Below, piece by piece: positions 27,984 to 36,265 of a stretch of DNA of 64,000 nucleotides; the first letter of the stretch is position 1; each line of letters opens with the position of its first letter. Source of the DNA: Fusobacterium massiliense (GTDB lineage: Bacteria; Fusobacteriota; Fusobacteriia; Fusobacteriales; Fusobacteriaceae); the NCBI RefSeq assembly GCF_900095705.1, contig NZ_LT608327.1, positions 558,001-622,000 of the forward strand, in the 5' to 3' direction. A program made the position numbers and the translations under genes. The notes under the pieces were generated by a model, which ran no database searches, was not told the origin of the DNA, and worked only from the letters and a program-made list of their open reading frames with translations.

Positions 27984-29446
27984 AAAAATCAATACATACG
28001 ATGATAATAACTATGATAAGTAGAGTATTAGGACTTTTTAGAGGAACTTTAGTTGCTTATTTCTTTGGCTCTTCTGTACTTACTGATGCTTATTATAGTG
28101 CATTTAAAATAAGTAATTTTTTTAGACAATTATTAGGAGAAGGAGCATTAGGAAATACCTTTATTCCTTTGTATCATAAGAAGAAAAAAGAAGAAGGAAC
28201 TAAAAAAAGTGAAGAATATATATTTTCTATTTTAAATATAACTTTTATTTTTAGCTTTTTTATAAGTATTTTAATGATAATTTTTTCAAGCTATATCATT
28301 GATTTTATTGTAGTTGGTTTTTCTGACGATTTAAAAATTATAGCTTCAAGATTATTAAAAATAATGTCCTTTTATTTTTTATTTATATCACTTTCAGGTA
28401 TGATAGGTTCTGTATTAAATACTTTTGGATATTTTGTTATACCTGCTTCAACGTCAATTTTTTTTAATTTATCAATAATTTTTTCTGCTATGTATCTTAC
28501 AAAATATTTTAGTATAGATGCCCTTGCATATGGAGTATTAATTGGAGGAGTTTTACAATTTTTAGTAGTATTTTTCCCTTTTCTTAAGCTCTTAAAAAAA
28601 TATTCTTTTAAAGTTAATATGAAAGATACCTATGTAAAATTATTAGGAATAAAATTAATCCCTATGCTTATAGGAGTTTTTGCAAGACAAATAAATACAA
28701 TAATAGACCAATTTTTTGCTTCATTTTTAGTTGCTGGTTCTATTACAGCACTTGAAAATGCAAGTAGAGTTTATTTATTACCAGTTGGAGTTTTTGGTGT
28801 TACTATATCAAATGTATTGTTCCCAAGCATTTCAAAGGCTGCCGCTAATAATGACAAAGTTGATATTAATAGAAGATTGGTCGGAGCTATAAATTTTTTA
28901 AACTTTTTAACTATTCCAAGTTTACTAATATTGGTATTCTATTCAAAAGAAATCATTAGACTTATTTTTTCTTATGGAAAATTTGGGGAAGAAGCGGTTA
29001 AAATAACTTCAGAAGCTCTACTTTTTTATTCACTAGGACTTATTTTTTATGTTGGAGTACAATTAGTAAGCAAAGCATACTATGCTGTTGGTGATAATAA
29101 AAGACCTGCAAAATTTTCTATTTTATCAATTATTATGAATATAGCATTGAATTTTATCCTAATCAAAAATTTTAAACACTGTGGTTTAGCATTAGCTACT
29201 TCAATTTCATCCGGATTAAATTTTTTCTTGTTACTTTTCATTTATAATAAATTATATGTTAAATTAGATTTGAAAAATATAATTATTTCTTTTATTAAAA
29301 TATCTATATCAGCATTAATAGCACTGTTTATTTCAACATATTTTAATAATATATTCTTAAAATTAATAATTTTTTCAATAATCTTTTTAGCTTTATGGAT
29401 TTATCCTATGTACAAATATAGAGAGAAAGTTTTTTATAAAAATTAA
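27977..29446 (+). CDS. murJ: Lipid II flippase MurJ
   Basis: MurJ (MviN, MOP superfamily) flips lipid II across the inner membrane for peptidoglycan synthesis. The 489-residue protein has about 14 hydrophobic segments. The N-terminal signature MISRVLGLFRGTLVAYFFG, with the essential Arg, is followed by FKISNFFRQLLGEGALGNTFIPLY. A second conserved Arg motif appears at FARQINTIIDQFFAS. It overlaps scpA by 7 nt and is the last gene before a new promoter at 29470. Confidence 0.95.
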   Translation: MLKKSIHTMIITMISRVLGLFRGTLVAYFFGSSVLTDAYYSAFKISNFFRQLLGEGALGNTFIPLYHKKKKEEGTKKSEEYIFSILNITFIFSFFISILMIIFSSYIIDFIVVGFSDDLKIIASRLLKIMSFYFLFISLSGMIGSVLNTFGYFVIPASTSIFFNLSIIFSAMYLTKYFSIDALAYGVLIGGVLQFLVVFFPFLKLLKKYSFKVNMKDTYVKLLGIKLIPMLIGVFARQINTIIDQFFASFLVAGSITALENASRVYLLPVGVFGVTISNVLFPSISKAAANNDKVDINRRLVGAINFLNFLTIPSLLILVFYSKEIIRLIFSYGKFGEEAVKITSEALLFYSLGLIFYVGVQLVSKAYYAVGDNKRPAKFSILSIIMNIALNFILIKNFKHCGLALATSISSGLNFFLLLFIYNKLYVKLDLKNIIISFIKISISALIALFISTYFNNIFLKLIIFSIIFLALWIYPMYKYREKVFYKN

Positions 29447-29469
29447 TTATCTTATTTTATTTTTTATGT

Positions 29470-29475
29470 TATAAT
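29470..29475 (+). promoter_or_regulatory. Candidate extended -10 promoter for the 29509-37887 gene run
   Basis: TGTTATAAT gives an extended -10 (TATAAT at 29470-29475), 33 bases before the ATG at 29509. The -35 region is weak. It separates this run from the polA-murJ unit. Confidence 0.5.
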
Positions 29476-29508
29476 CATAACGAAATATAAAACTTAGGGA
29501 GGAGTTTA

Positions 29509-30246
29509 ATGGCACTAGATTTTCTATTTAAAGAAAAAGAAGAAAAATACTTGAAACAAATAGAAGAAAAAACTTCATTACTTGAAAAAAAAGAAAAGGA
29601 AATTAAAAACTTAAAAATAGATTTAAAAGAAGTTACTAATTTGTTTAGAGAGCTAGAAAAAGAAAATGACGAGTTAAAAGTTGAACTGGAAAAGGTAAAA
29701 AATACTTTCAGTCCAAAACAACTTGAAATTTTTGAAAGAAATCTTAAAAAAAACATGGAAGATGTAAAAAAATATAAAGATCTTCTTGCTGTTTATAAGA
29801 TTAATCCAGACAAACAACCTACAAAATATAGAATCGAAGTAAAAAAACTCTTTTCTGAAAAAAAGTATGAGGATATTGTAAAAAAACTTAGCGAAAATAA
29901 TATTTCTTTTGTTGATGAATTGTTTCCAATAGATTTTTATACACTTTTAAAAGATGAAAAAAATATTGATGAAGCCAAAAAAATACTTGATAACTATAAA
30001 GTTGGAAAATACAACTGGGATATAAACACTGCTTTAAATAAAGGGATAAAACTTTCAAAGATATTTTCTTCTAAAAAATTATTAACTGTTTTTTCTGAAC
30101 TTAATTTAGAGTTTGCAGATGATATTAGCGATTTTGATTTCTCTATACTTAAAGAATATGGATTTAAAGACTCACAAATAAATGATTTCTTAAGTAAAAG
30201 AGAAGAATACTATACAAACTTTAGAATTGTTGAAGAGGTTAAATAA
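29509..30246 (+). CDS. Coiled-coil protein of unknown function
   Basis: A 245-residue cytoplasmic protein with no signal peptide or membrane span. Residues about 5-100 are heptad-like and very rich in Glu and Lys, clearly a long coiled coil (KEKEEKYLKQIEEKTSLLEK). The remainder (about 105-245) looks globular and helical. It contains two short similar stretches (NISFVDELFPIDFYTLL and NLEFADDISDFDFSIL), perhaps a degenerate internal repeat. It lies directly before coaBC. I do not recognise the family. Confidence 0.75.
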   Translation: MALDFLFKEKEEKYLKQIEEKTSLLEKKEKEIKNLKIDLKEVTNLFRELEKENDELKVELEKVKNTFSPKQLEIFERNLKKNMEDVKKYKDLLAVYKINPDKQPTKYRIEVKKLFSEKKYEDIVKKLSENNISFVDELFPIDFYTLLKDEKNIDEAKKILDNYKVGKYNWDINTALNKGIKLSKIFSSKKLLTVFSELNLEFADDISDFDFSILKEYGFKDSQINDFLSKREEYYTNFRIVEEVK

Positions 30247-30247
30247 A

Positions 30248-31462
30248 ATGAAAAATATTTTATTAGGAGTTACTGGAGGAATTGCTGCCTATAAATCAGC
30301 TGGTATAATTAGCCTTTTGAAGAAAAAGGGATATAATGTTAAGGTTATTATGACAAAAAATTCTACACAAATAATTACTCCCTTAACACTAGAAACACTA
30401 TCAAAAAATAAAGTTTATGTGGATATGTGGGATACTAATTCACATTATGAAGTTGAACATATTTCTTTAGCTGATTGGGCAGATATTATACTTATAGCCC
30501 CAGCAACTTTTAATATCATTGGGAAAGTTGCTAATGGAATTGCAGATGATATGCTTTCTACTGTCTTATCTGCAGTATCTGTAAGAAAACCTGTATTTTT
30601 TGCATTAGCAATGAATGTTAATATGTATGAAAATCCAATTTTATTAGAAAATATTAAAAAATTAAAATCTTACGGTTATAAATTTATAGATGCAGATGAA
30701 GGTCTTTTAGCATGTGATTATGTTGGTAAAGGAAAAATGAAGAGTGAACTTGAAATTGTTGAAGAACTTGAAAAATTTTATATTTTAAGTAGAATAGCTT
30801 CTTCTCCAAAAATGCTAAAAGGAAAAAAAATATTAATAACTAGTGGTAGAACTAAAGAAAATATAGATCCTGTTAGATACCTATCTAATAATTCTAGTGG
30901 AAAAATGGGATATTCTTTATCTCAAGCTGCCATTGATTTCGGAGCTGAAGTTATTCTTATTAGTGGTCCTACAAATTTAAAAATTCCTAATGATCTAAAA
31001 GAATTTATTCAAGTTGAATCTGCTTTAGAAATGTACGAAGCTGTAAAAAGAAAATTTAAAGATATTGATATCTTTATTTCTTGTGCTGCTGTTGCAGATT
31101 ACAGACCTAAAGAATATCAAAATAAAAAAATAAAAAAATCTGACTCTGATTTAGTTATAGAGCTAGTTAGAAATCCAGATATATTGTTTGAAATGGGTAA
31201 AATTAAAAGCAAGGAACAAATATTAATCGGTTTTGCTGCTGAAACTAATGATATAAAAGAAAATGCTTTAAAAAAATTAGAAAAGAAAAACCTTGATTTA
31301 ATTGTAGCTAATGATGCAAGTACTATGAGTAGTGAAACTGCTGGTGTTGAAATTATAGGAAAGAATAATTTCTCTAAAAAATTAGAAAGCAAAAACAAAT
31401 TAGAAATTGCCTATGAAATTATTAAAGAAATAACTGATTTTATTTATAAAGGAACAATTTAA
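30248..31462 (+). CDS. coaBC: Phosphopantothenoylcysteine decarboxylase / phosphopantothenate--cysteine ligase CoaBC
   Basis: CoaBC makes 4'-phosphopantetheine for coenzyme A from phosphopantothenate and cysteine. I start it at the ATG at 30248 (404 residues), just after the upstream stop and with GAAGAGG upstream; a start seven codons earlier would overlap that gene. The CoaC half (about 1-180) is a flavodoxin-like HFCD domain with GVTGGIAAYKS, a catalytic His in EVEHISLADWAD and Cys in LLACDYVGKGKM. The CoaB half (about 190-400) has ITSGRTKENIDPVRYLSNNS and SCAAVADYRPKE. Confidence 0.95.
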   Translation: MKNILLGVTGGIAAYKSAGIISLLKKKGYNVKVIMTKNSTQIITPLTLETLSKNKVYVDMWDTNSHYEVEHISLADWADIILIAPATFNIIGKVANGIADDMLSTVLSAVSVRKPVFFALAMNVNMYENPILLENIKKLKSYGYKFIDADEGLLACDYVGKGKMKSELEIVEELEKFYILSRIASSPKMLKGKKILITSGRTKENIDPVRYLSNNSSGKMGYSLSQAAIDFGAEVILISGPTNLKIPNDLKEFIQVESALEMYEAVKRKFKDIDIFISCAAVADYRPKEYQNKKIKKSDSDLVIELVRNPDILFEMGKIKSKEQILIGFAAETNDIKENALKKLEKKNLDLIVANDASTMSSETAGVEIIGKNNFSKKLESKNKLEIAYEIIKEITDFIYKGTI

Positions 31463-32013
31463 TGAATAGAATTTTAGAAATTTTTATATTATTTTTTAAA
31501 ATAGGTGCATTTACTATAGGAGGTGGATATGCTATGCTATCTCTTATAGAGGATGAAATCGTTAATAAGAAATCTTGGCTAAGTCAAGAAGAATTTTTAG
31601 ATGGTATGGCAATAGCACAATCTACCCCAGGTGTACTTGCTGTTAATATATCCGTTATAACTGGATATAAAATAGCCGGTTTTCCTGGTATGATAGTTGG
31701 AATGTTAGGTGCAGTCTTACCTTCTTTTTTTATAGTTTTATTTTTAAGCCAATTCTTATTAGCCTATGGAAAAACAAATATAGTTCAAGGAATGTTTAAT
31801 GGAATAAAACCAGCTATTACTGCTTTAATTGTTATATCTGTATACAAAATAGGAAAATCTGCTAAAATAAATAGTAAAAATTTTATTTTCCCTATAATTG
31901 TAGCTGTACTAATAAGATTTTTTAATTTTTCTCCAATATATATTATTATTCTAACTATGATATTAGGTAATTTATATTTTAAAATTAAAGAAAAAGAAGC
32001 TGATAAAAAATGA
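31462..32013 (+). CDS. Chromate transporter-family protein, first half
   Basis: A 183-residue single-domain CHR-family membrane protein with about five to six hydrophobic segments. It carries the family motifs FKIGAFTIGGGYAMLSL (about 11-27) and AIAQSTPGVLAVNIS (about 50-64). Short CHR proteins come in pairs that together equal one long ChrA, and the next gene is the partner. Its ATG overlaps the coaBC stop (TAATG). Proven members export chromate; many relatives in anaerobes have unknown substrates, so chromate is a family label only. Confidence 0.88.
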   Translation: MNRILEIFILFFKIGAFTIGGGYAMLSLIEDEIVNKKSWLSQEEFLDGMAIAQSTPGVLAVNISVITGYKIAGFPGMIVGMLGAVLPSFFIVLFLSQFLLAYGKTNIVQGMFNGIKPAITALIVISVYKIGKSAKINSKNFIFPIIVAVLIRFFNFSPIYIIILTMILGNLYFKIKEKEADKK

Positions 32014-32534
32014 TATACTTAAAATTATTTTATATTTTCTTTAAAGTTGGACTTTTTAGTTTTGGTGGTGGTTATGCTATTCTTCCACTTATGCAACATG
32101 AAGTTGTAGATGTAAATAATTGGATTAGTTTTCATGATTTTATGGAGATAGTTGCAGTTTCTCAAATCACTCCTGGTCCAATTTCCATAAATTTAGCTAC
32201 ACATGTTGGCTATAGAATAGCTAATACTCTAGGTTCTACAATTGCTACGATAAGTGTTATATTACCTTCTCTAATTATAATTACTTTAATAGTTATTTTC
32301 TTAGAAAAATTTAGTGATTTGCCAGTAGTAAAAAGAATATTTAAGGCATTGAGAATTACAATCGTTGGATTAATCTTAGCTGCTGCTATTGCTCTTTTTG
32401 TAAAAGATAATTTTATTGATTACAAGTCATACATAATTTTTGTTGCTACTATAATTGGAGGACTTTTTTTTAATATTGGTAGTATAAGTCTTATAATTTT
32501 ATCAGCTTTAGCTGGTATTCTTCTATATTATTAA
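32010..32534 (+). CDS. Chromate transporter-family protein, second half
   Basis: A 174-residue partner of the preceding gene, overlapping it by 4 nt. It has the same motifs, FKVGLFSFGGGYAILPL (about 10-26) and VSQITPGPISINLA (about 50-63), and a similar hydrophobic pattern. The two are tandem homologues likely to form a heteromer in which the halves sit in opposite orientation, as proposed for short-chain CHR pairs. Transport of chromate or another oxyanion is inferred from the family. Confidence 0.88.
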   Translation: MIYLKLFYIFFKVGLFSFGGGYAILPLMQHEVVDVNNWISFHDFMEIVAVSQITPGPISINLATHVGYRIANTLGSTIATISVILPSLIIITLIVIFLEKFSDLPVVKRIFKALRITIVGLILAAAIALFVKDNFIDYKSYIIFVATIIGGLFFNIGSISLIILSALAGILLYY

Positions 32535-32552
32535 CTTTATGAAAGGAAAAAA

Positions 32553-33521
32553 ATGGCAAATATTTTTACAGATTATAAAATTAAAAATATACATATAAAA
32601 AATAGAATTGTTTTACCTCCAATGGTTAGATTTTCTCTTGTTTCTGATGATGGCTATGTAAATGATAACTTGATAAAATGGTATGGAATGATAGCTAGAA
32701 GTGGTGTTGGTCTTATAATAGTTGAGGCATCTGCAGTTGAAGAGAGTGGAAAATTAAGAAAAAATCAAATCGGTATTTGGGACGATAAATTTATGGATGG
32801 ACTTAGTAGAATTGCAAAAGAAATACATAAATATGATGTTCCTTGTATGATACAAATTCATCACGCCGGTTTCAAAGAAGAAATTAATAATGTTCCAGAA
32901 GAAGAATTAGATAGAATACTAAAATTATTTGAAGTAGCTTTTGTGAGAGCCAAAAATTGTGGATTTGATGGCATAGAAATTCATGGAGCTCATAAGTACT
33001 TAATATCTCAATTAAATTCAAAAATTTGGAATAAAAGAACAGACAAATATGGTGAACATCTATACTTTTCAAGAAAATTAATTGAAAATACTAAGCATTT
33101 ATTTAATGATAATTTTATATTAGGATATAGAATGGGGGGAAATGAACCAGAACTTGAAGATGGAATAGAAAATGCCAAACTTTTAGAAAGTTACGGTATA
33201 GATATACTTCATGTATCTAGTGGAGTTCCTAATCCAGACTATAAAAATCAATTAAAAATTAATTCTTATCCAAATGATTTTCCTGAGAGTTGGATAATAT
33301 ATATGGGAACAGAAATTAAAAAATATGTAAATATTCCTGTTATAGGAGTAAGTAAAATAAAAAAAGAAAAACAAGCTAGTTGGCTTGTCGAAAATGATTT
33401 ATTAGATTTTGTTGCTGTTGGTAAAGCAATGATATCTCAAGATAAATGGATGGAAAAAGCAAGAAAAGAGTATAATAGAAGAATTATAGAAAAAGAAAAG
33501 GAGAAATTAAAAAATGAATAA
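32553..33521 (+). CDS. Old-yellow-enzyme-type NAD(P)H:flavin oxidoreductase
   Basis: A 322-residue FMN-binding TIM barrel. The N-terminus (FTDYKIKNIHIKNRIVLPPM) is typical of the OYE family. QIHHAGF and the catalytic pair in FDGIEIHGAHKYLISQ follow. The phosphate-binding strand is seen in VNIPVIGVSKIK and LLDFVAVGKAMISQ. There is no iron-sulphur C-terminal extension like that of 2,4-dienoyl-CoA reductase. Such enzymes reduce activated C=C bonds; the physiological substrate is unknown. It overlaps the next gene by 8 nt. Confidence 0.88.
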   Translation: MANIFTDYKIKNIHIKNRIVLPPMVRFSLVSDDGYVNDNLIKWYGMIARSGVGLIIVEASAVEESGKLRKNQIGIWDDKFMDGLSRIAKEIHKYDVPCMIQIHHAGFKEEINNVPEEELDRILKLFEVAFVRAKNCGFDGIEIHGAHKYLISQLNSKIWNKRTDKYGEHLYFSRKLIENTKHLFNDNFILGYRMGGNEPELEDGIENAKLLESYGIDILHVSSGVPNPDYKNQLKINSYPNDFPESWIIYMGTEIKKYVNIPVIGVSKIKKEKQASWLVENDLLDFVAVGKAMISQDKWMEKARKEYNRRIIEKEKEKLKNE

Positions 33522-34314
33522 TATTTTAAATTATTGTATAGTCGTAAAGCAACAAGAAAATGGGAAATTTTTAATTACTTATCCAGATTTTGAAGGTATT
33601 TCAAGTATAGCTGAAACAGAAAAAAGTATACAAGACATTGCTAAATCAACTTTAAAATTAAAATATGAAGAATTAAAGAAAAATAATCTTGAAATTAAAG
33701 AACCTTTAAAAATATCTGAACTATCTAGGAATTTAAAAAGTGGGGAATTTATAATGAATATTTCTTTTCAACCTAGTTTTGATTTTAAAAAATTAGCTGA
33801 TAGCCTAAAAGATACTCAAGTTGTTAAAGAAAAAGTTAAAAATGTTATTGATGGAGATATTAAAGAAAAATTTAATAATACCCCAGTAAGAACTTTAGGT
33901 ATTACAGCCGGAGTAATTTCAATACTAAATACACTACTTTTTTCTTTAGTCGTAATTAAAGTCCCATTTTTTGGTAATTATAGTGTCAACTTCTTTAAAG
34001 GTCTAGGAGAGCTAGCTCAAATTAGTAGCGATATCAAAAAACTTAACATTTTGTTATTACTATCTGGTTTTATATTCCTTGCTATAGCAGGGCTTATAAT
34101 TTTTTCTAGTTTACAATCTAAAAAAAATATTTTTAAGTATTCAACTTTTTCTCATATAGCTTTTTTTATATTATTTTATATAGTTTTATTTATAAAGATT
34201 CCAAATGATGCTAGTAAATTTATTTCAATTTCAGCTTTAAAAATATTTATTTATATAATTTCTTCTGGATTAGCATTTTATACATACAAGAGAATGATGA
34301 AATATGAAAAATAA
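33514..34314 (+). CDS. HicB-like domain fused to a four-span membrane domain
   Basis: A 266-residue protein of unknown function. The first 65 or so residues (YCIVVKQQENGKFLITYPDF then ETEKSIQDIAKSTLKLKYEE) match the layout of the partial-RNase-H-like HicB antitoxin domain. A polar linker follows, then four hydrophobic segments at about 126-150, 176-198, 209-228 and 238-257. No HicA-type toxin is adjacent and no HTH is visible, so a toxin-antitoxin role is not supported. The gene overlaps both neighbours (8 and 11 nt) and must be co-translated with the OYE enzyme and the YwqK-like protein. Confidence 0.75.
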   Translation: MNNILNYCIVVKQQENGKFLITYPDFEGISSIAETEKSIQDIAKSTLKLKYEELKKNNLEIKEPLKISELSRNLKSGEFIMNISFQPSFDFKKLADSLKDTQVVKEKVKNVIDGDIKEKFNNTPVRTLGITAGVISILNTLLFSLVVIKVPFFGNYSVNFFKGLGELAQISSDIKKLNILLLLSGFIFLAIAGLIIFSSLQSKKNIFKYSTFSHIAFFILFYIVLFIKIPNDASKFISISALKIFIYIISSGLAFYTYKRMMKYEK

Positions 34315-35191
34315 AATGTTAGGTAAAAAAAAATTTATAGGATTTTTAGCCTTATTTTTAATTATTTTTATTGCTTTTATTTATTATAAAAATACTAGCT
34401 CATACTCACAATTTATTGAAGAAAAAGATAAACAAGTAAAAAGGACTGAATGGAAAAATTCTATTCTTGAAAGTATCAAAAAAAATGATTTTGCCCAAAC
34501 TGATAAAAAATCATTATATGAACAAGTAATATCTCTTATTACAAAAGAAGAATTCTATCACTTTAAATCTAAAGTTGATGATGATAGGACTATAATAGTT
34601 GAAACTAAAGATAATACTTTAAGACAACAAGTTTTTGTTGATGATAAAATAGCTATATTATTAGAATTTACTGCTAATAAAGATTTTAGTGATTATAATT
34701 TGCTTATCACAGACTATAATACAAATAAAATTGAAACTTATAACAATTTAACTAGCAATAGTGGTACTGGACTTATTGAATTTAAAAATGGAAATAAAAT
34801 AGAATTTTTACACAATAAGGGAATTATTAATGGAGAAGCGAAGCTTTATTTTACAAATGGGGATATAGAAATTTTTAATTACTTTCATGGAGAAAAAATA
34901 GGAAAAGCTATTAAATTCTATAAAAATGGAGATAAAGAAATATATAGTTACTCAAAAAATGAAACAAAAAATGGAAAATCTGTGTATTATTATTCAAACG
35001 GAGATATAGAAGAAGTTAATTATTATAATAGTGTCTTAAATGGACTTGCTAAATATACTTATTCAGATGGTTTTACTGAAGAATATATGTATGTAGATGG
35101 AAAAAGAGTAGAAGAAGATAAAGAAAAAAAGAAACTTGAAATAGAGGAAATTGAAGGAAAGGAAGTTGAAGAATCTTATGAGATTAGATAA
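34304..35191 (+). CDS. Membrane-anchored YwqK/MORN-variant repeat protein
   Basis: A 295-residue protein with an N-terminal anchor (about residues 8-27). An alpha/beta region follows (about 35-150), then at least four roughly 20-residue repeats of the MORN-variant type. The repeats include NGEAKLYFTNGDIEIFNYFH, IGKAIKFYKNGDKEIYSYSK, NGKSVYYYSNGDIEEVNYYN and NGLAKYTYSDGFTEEYMYVD. The Glu/Lys-rich tail is likely unstructured. Such repeats appear in proteins labelled YwqK antitoxin-like, but no toxin is beside it. It probably faces the periplasm. It overlaps the next gene by 14 nt. Function is unknown. Confidence 0.78.
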   Translation: MKNKMLGKKKFIGFLALFLIIFIAFIYYKNTSSYSQFIEEKDKQVKRTEWKNSILESIKKNDFAQTDKKSLYEQVISLITKEEFYHFKSKVDDDRTIIVETKDNTLRQQVFVDDKIAILLEFTANKDFSDYNLLITDYNTNKIETYNNLTSNSGTGLIEFKNGNKIEFLHNKGIINGEAKLYFTNGDIEIFNYFHGEKIGKAIKFYKNGDKEIYSYSKNETKNGKSVYYYSNGDIEEVNYYNSVLNGLAKYTYSDGFTEEYMYVDGKRVEEDKEKKKLEIEEIEGKEVEESYEIR

Positions 35192-35858
35192 ATTTTTGGT
35201 TGAATGTGGACTTGGAACTAGAAAAGAAGTAAAAAAAATGATTTCTTATAAAGAAGTTTCTGTTAATGATTCTTTTAATGTTAAAGCTGACCAAAATATA
35301 GACGAAAATACAGATATCGTTAAATATCTTGAAGAAACTTTAACTTATAAAAAATACAGATATTACATTTTAAATAAAGAAGCCGGATATATTACAGCTA
35401 CTGAAGATGGAAGAGATAAAACTGTTATGGAACTACTTCCTGAATGGGTAATAAGAAAAGATTTAGCTCCTGTTGGTAGACTTGATAAAGACACTGAAGG
35501 ACTTCTACTACTTACAAATGATGGACAATTAAATCATAAATTATTGTCTCCTAAGAACCATGTAGAGAAAGTCTATTATGTTGAAGTTGAAAAAGATATA
35601 AAAGATGAAAGTATTCCTTTATTAGAAAATGGAATTGATATTGGTGGATATATAACTCAACCTGCTAAAGTAAAAAAACTAACTAATAAAAGTCTAGAAC
35701 TTACGATAAAAGAAGGTAAATTTCATCAAGTAAAAAGAATGTTAGAAGCTGTAGAAAACAAGGTTGTATATTTGAAAAGAATAAAATTTGGAAAAATTGA
35801 ACTAGAAAATCTAGAATTAGGAGAAGTTAAAGAAATTAAAAAAGAAGAAATTTTATAA
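35178..35858 (+). CDS. RsuA/RluB-family pseudouridine synthase
   Basis: Converts a specific uridine in rRNA to pseudouridine. I start it at the ATG at 35178 (226 residues), because MRLDKFLVECG is the normal beginning of the N-terminal S4 domain; an upstream in-frame ATG would overlap the preceding gene by 41 nt. The S4 domain is about 1-55. The catalytic domain has the family motif GRLDKDTEGLLLLTNDG with the catalytic Asp, and ends with FHQVKRMLEAV. Whether it is RsuA (16S) or RluB/E-type (23S) cannot be settled by eye. Confidence 0.9.
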   Translation: MRLDKFLVECGLGTRKEVKKMISYKEVSVNDSFNVKADQNIDENTDIVKYLEETLTYKKYRYYILNKEAGYITATEDGRDKTVMELLPEWVIRKDLAPVGRLDKDTEGLLLLTNDGQLNHKLLSPKNHVEKVYYVEVEKDIKDESIPLLENGIDIGGYITQPAKVKKLTNKSLELTIKEGKFHQVKRMLEAVENKVVYLKRIKFGKIELENLELGEVKEIKKEEIL

Positions 35859-35894
35859 AAATATCTTAAATAAGAGAAAGGAAGATAAAATATT

Positions 35895-36263
35895 ATGAAA
35901 AAAATTTATTTATTACTTTTGGCTACCGTAATACTAGGTAATGCATGTACTATTGGTTTAGGAACTTCTTTTGGTTTAGGTGGTAGTGGTATCTCTATTG
36001 GAACATCTGCTAGTAAAAATATAAGTTTAAACAATAAAAAAGAAACTAACAAAAATGATGAAATAAAAGAAATTAAAAAAGAAGAAGCAAATATATCTGA
36101 AAATATACAAAATGAAAATACTCATGCAAATATTAATGAATCTAATGACATAAAAAGTGAAAACAAAAAAAAAGAAAATAAAGAAAATATTGTCAATAAA
36201 AGTTCAAAATCAATAAAAGAAGATAATATAAAAAAAAGACATAAACAAGAAAGACAAAATTAA
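35895..36263 (+). CDS. Small low-complexity lipoprotein candidate
   Basis: A 122-residue protein with an N-terminal hydrophobic signal followed by LGNAC, a weak lipobox (Cys18). A Gly/Ser-rich stretch follows (about 21-40), then a Lys/Glu/Asn-rich tail that is almost certainly disordered. The ribosome site AAAGGAAG is present and codon use matches its neighbours. It lies between the pseudouridine synthase and earP, with only a 2-nt gap to earP. I do not recognise a family and the tail composition makes homology searching hard. Confidence 0.65.
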   Translation: MKKIYLLLLATVILGNACTIGLGTSFGLGGSGISIGTSASKNISLNNKKETNKNDEIKEIKKEEANISENIQNENTHANINESNDIKSENKKKENKENIVNKSSKSIKEDNIKKRHKQERQN

Positions 36264-36265
36264 AA

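Noticed and set aside
33514-34314. A HicAB toxin-antitoxin locus
   Set aside because: Only a HicB-like domain is present, fused to membrane spans; there is no small HicA-type gene on either side.
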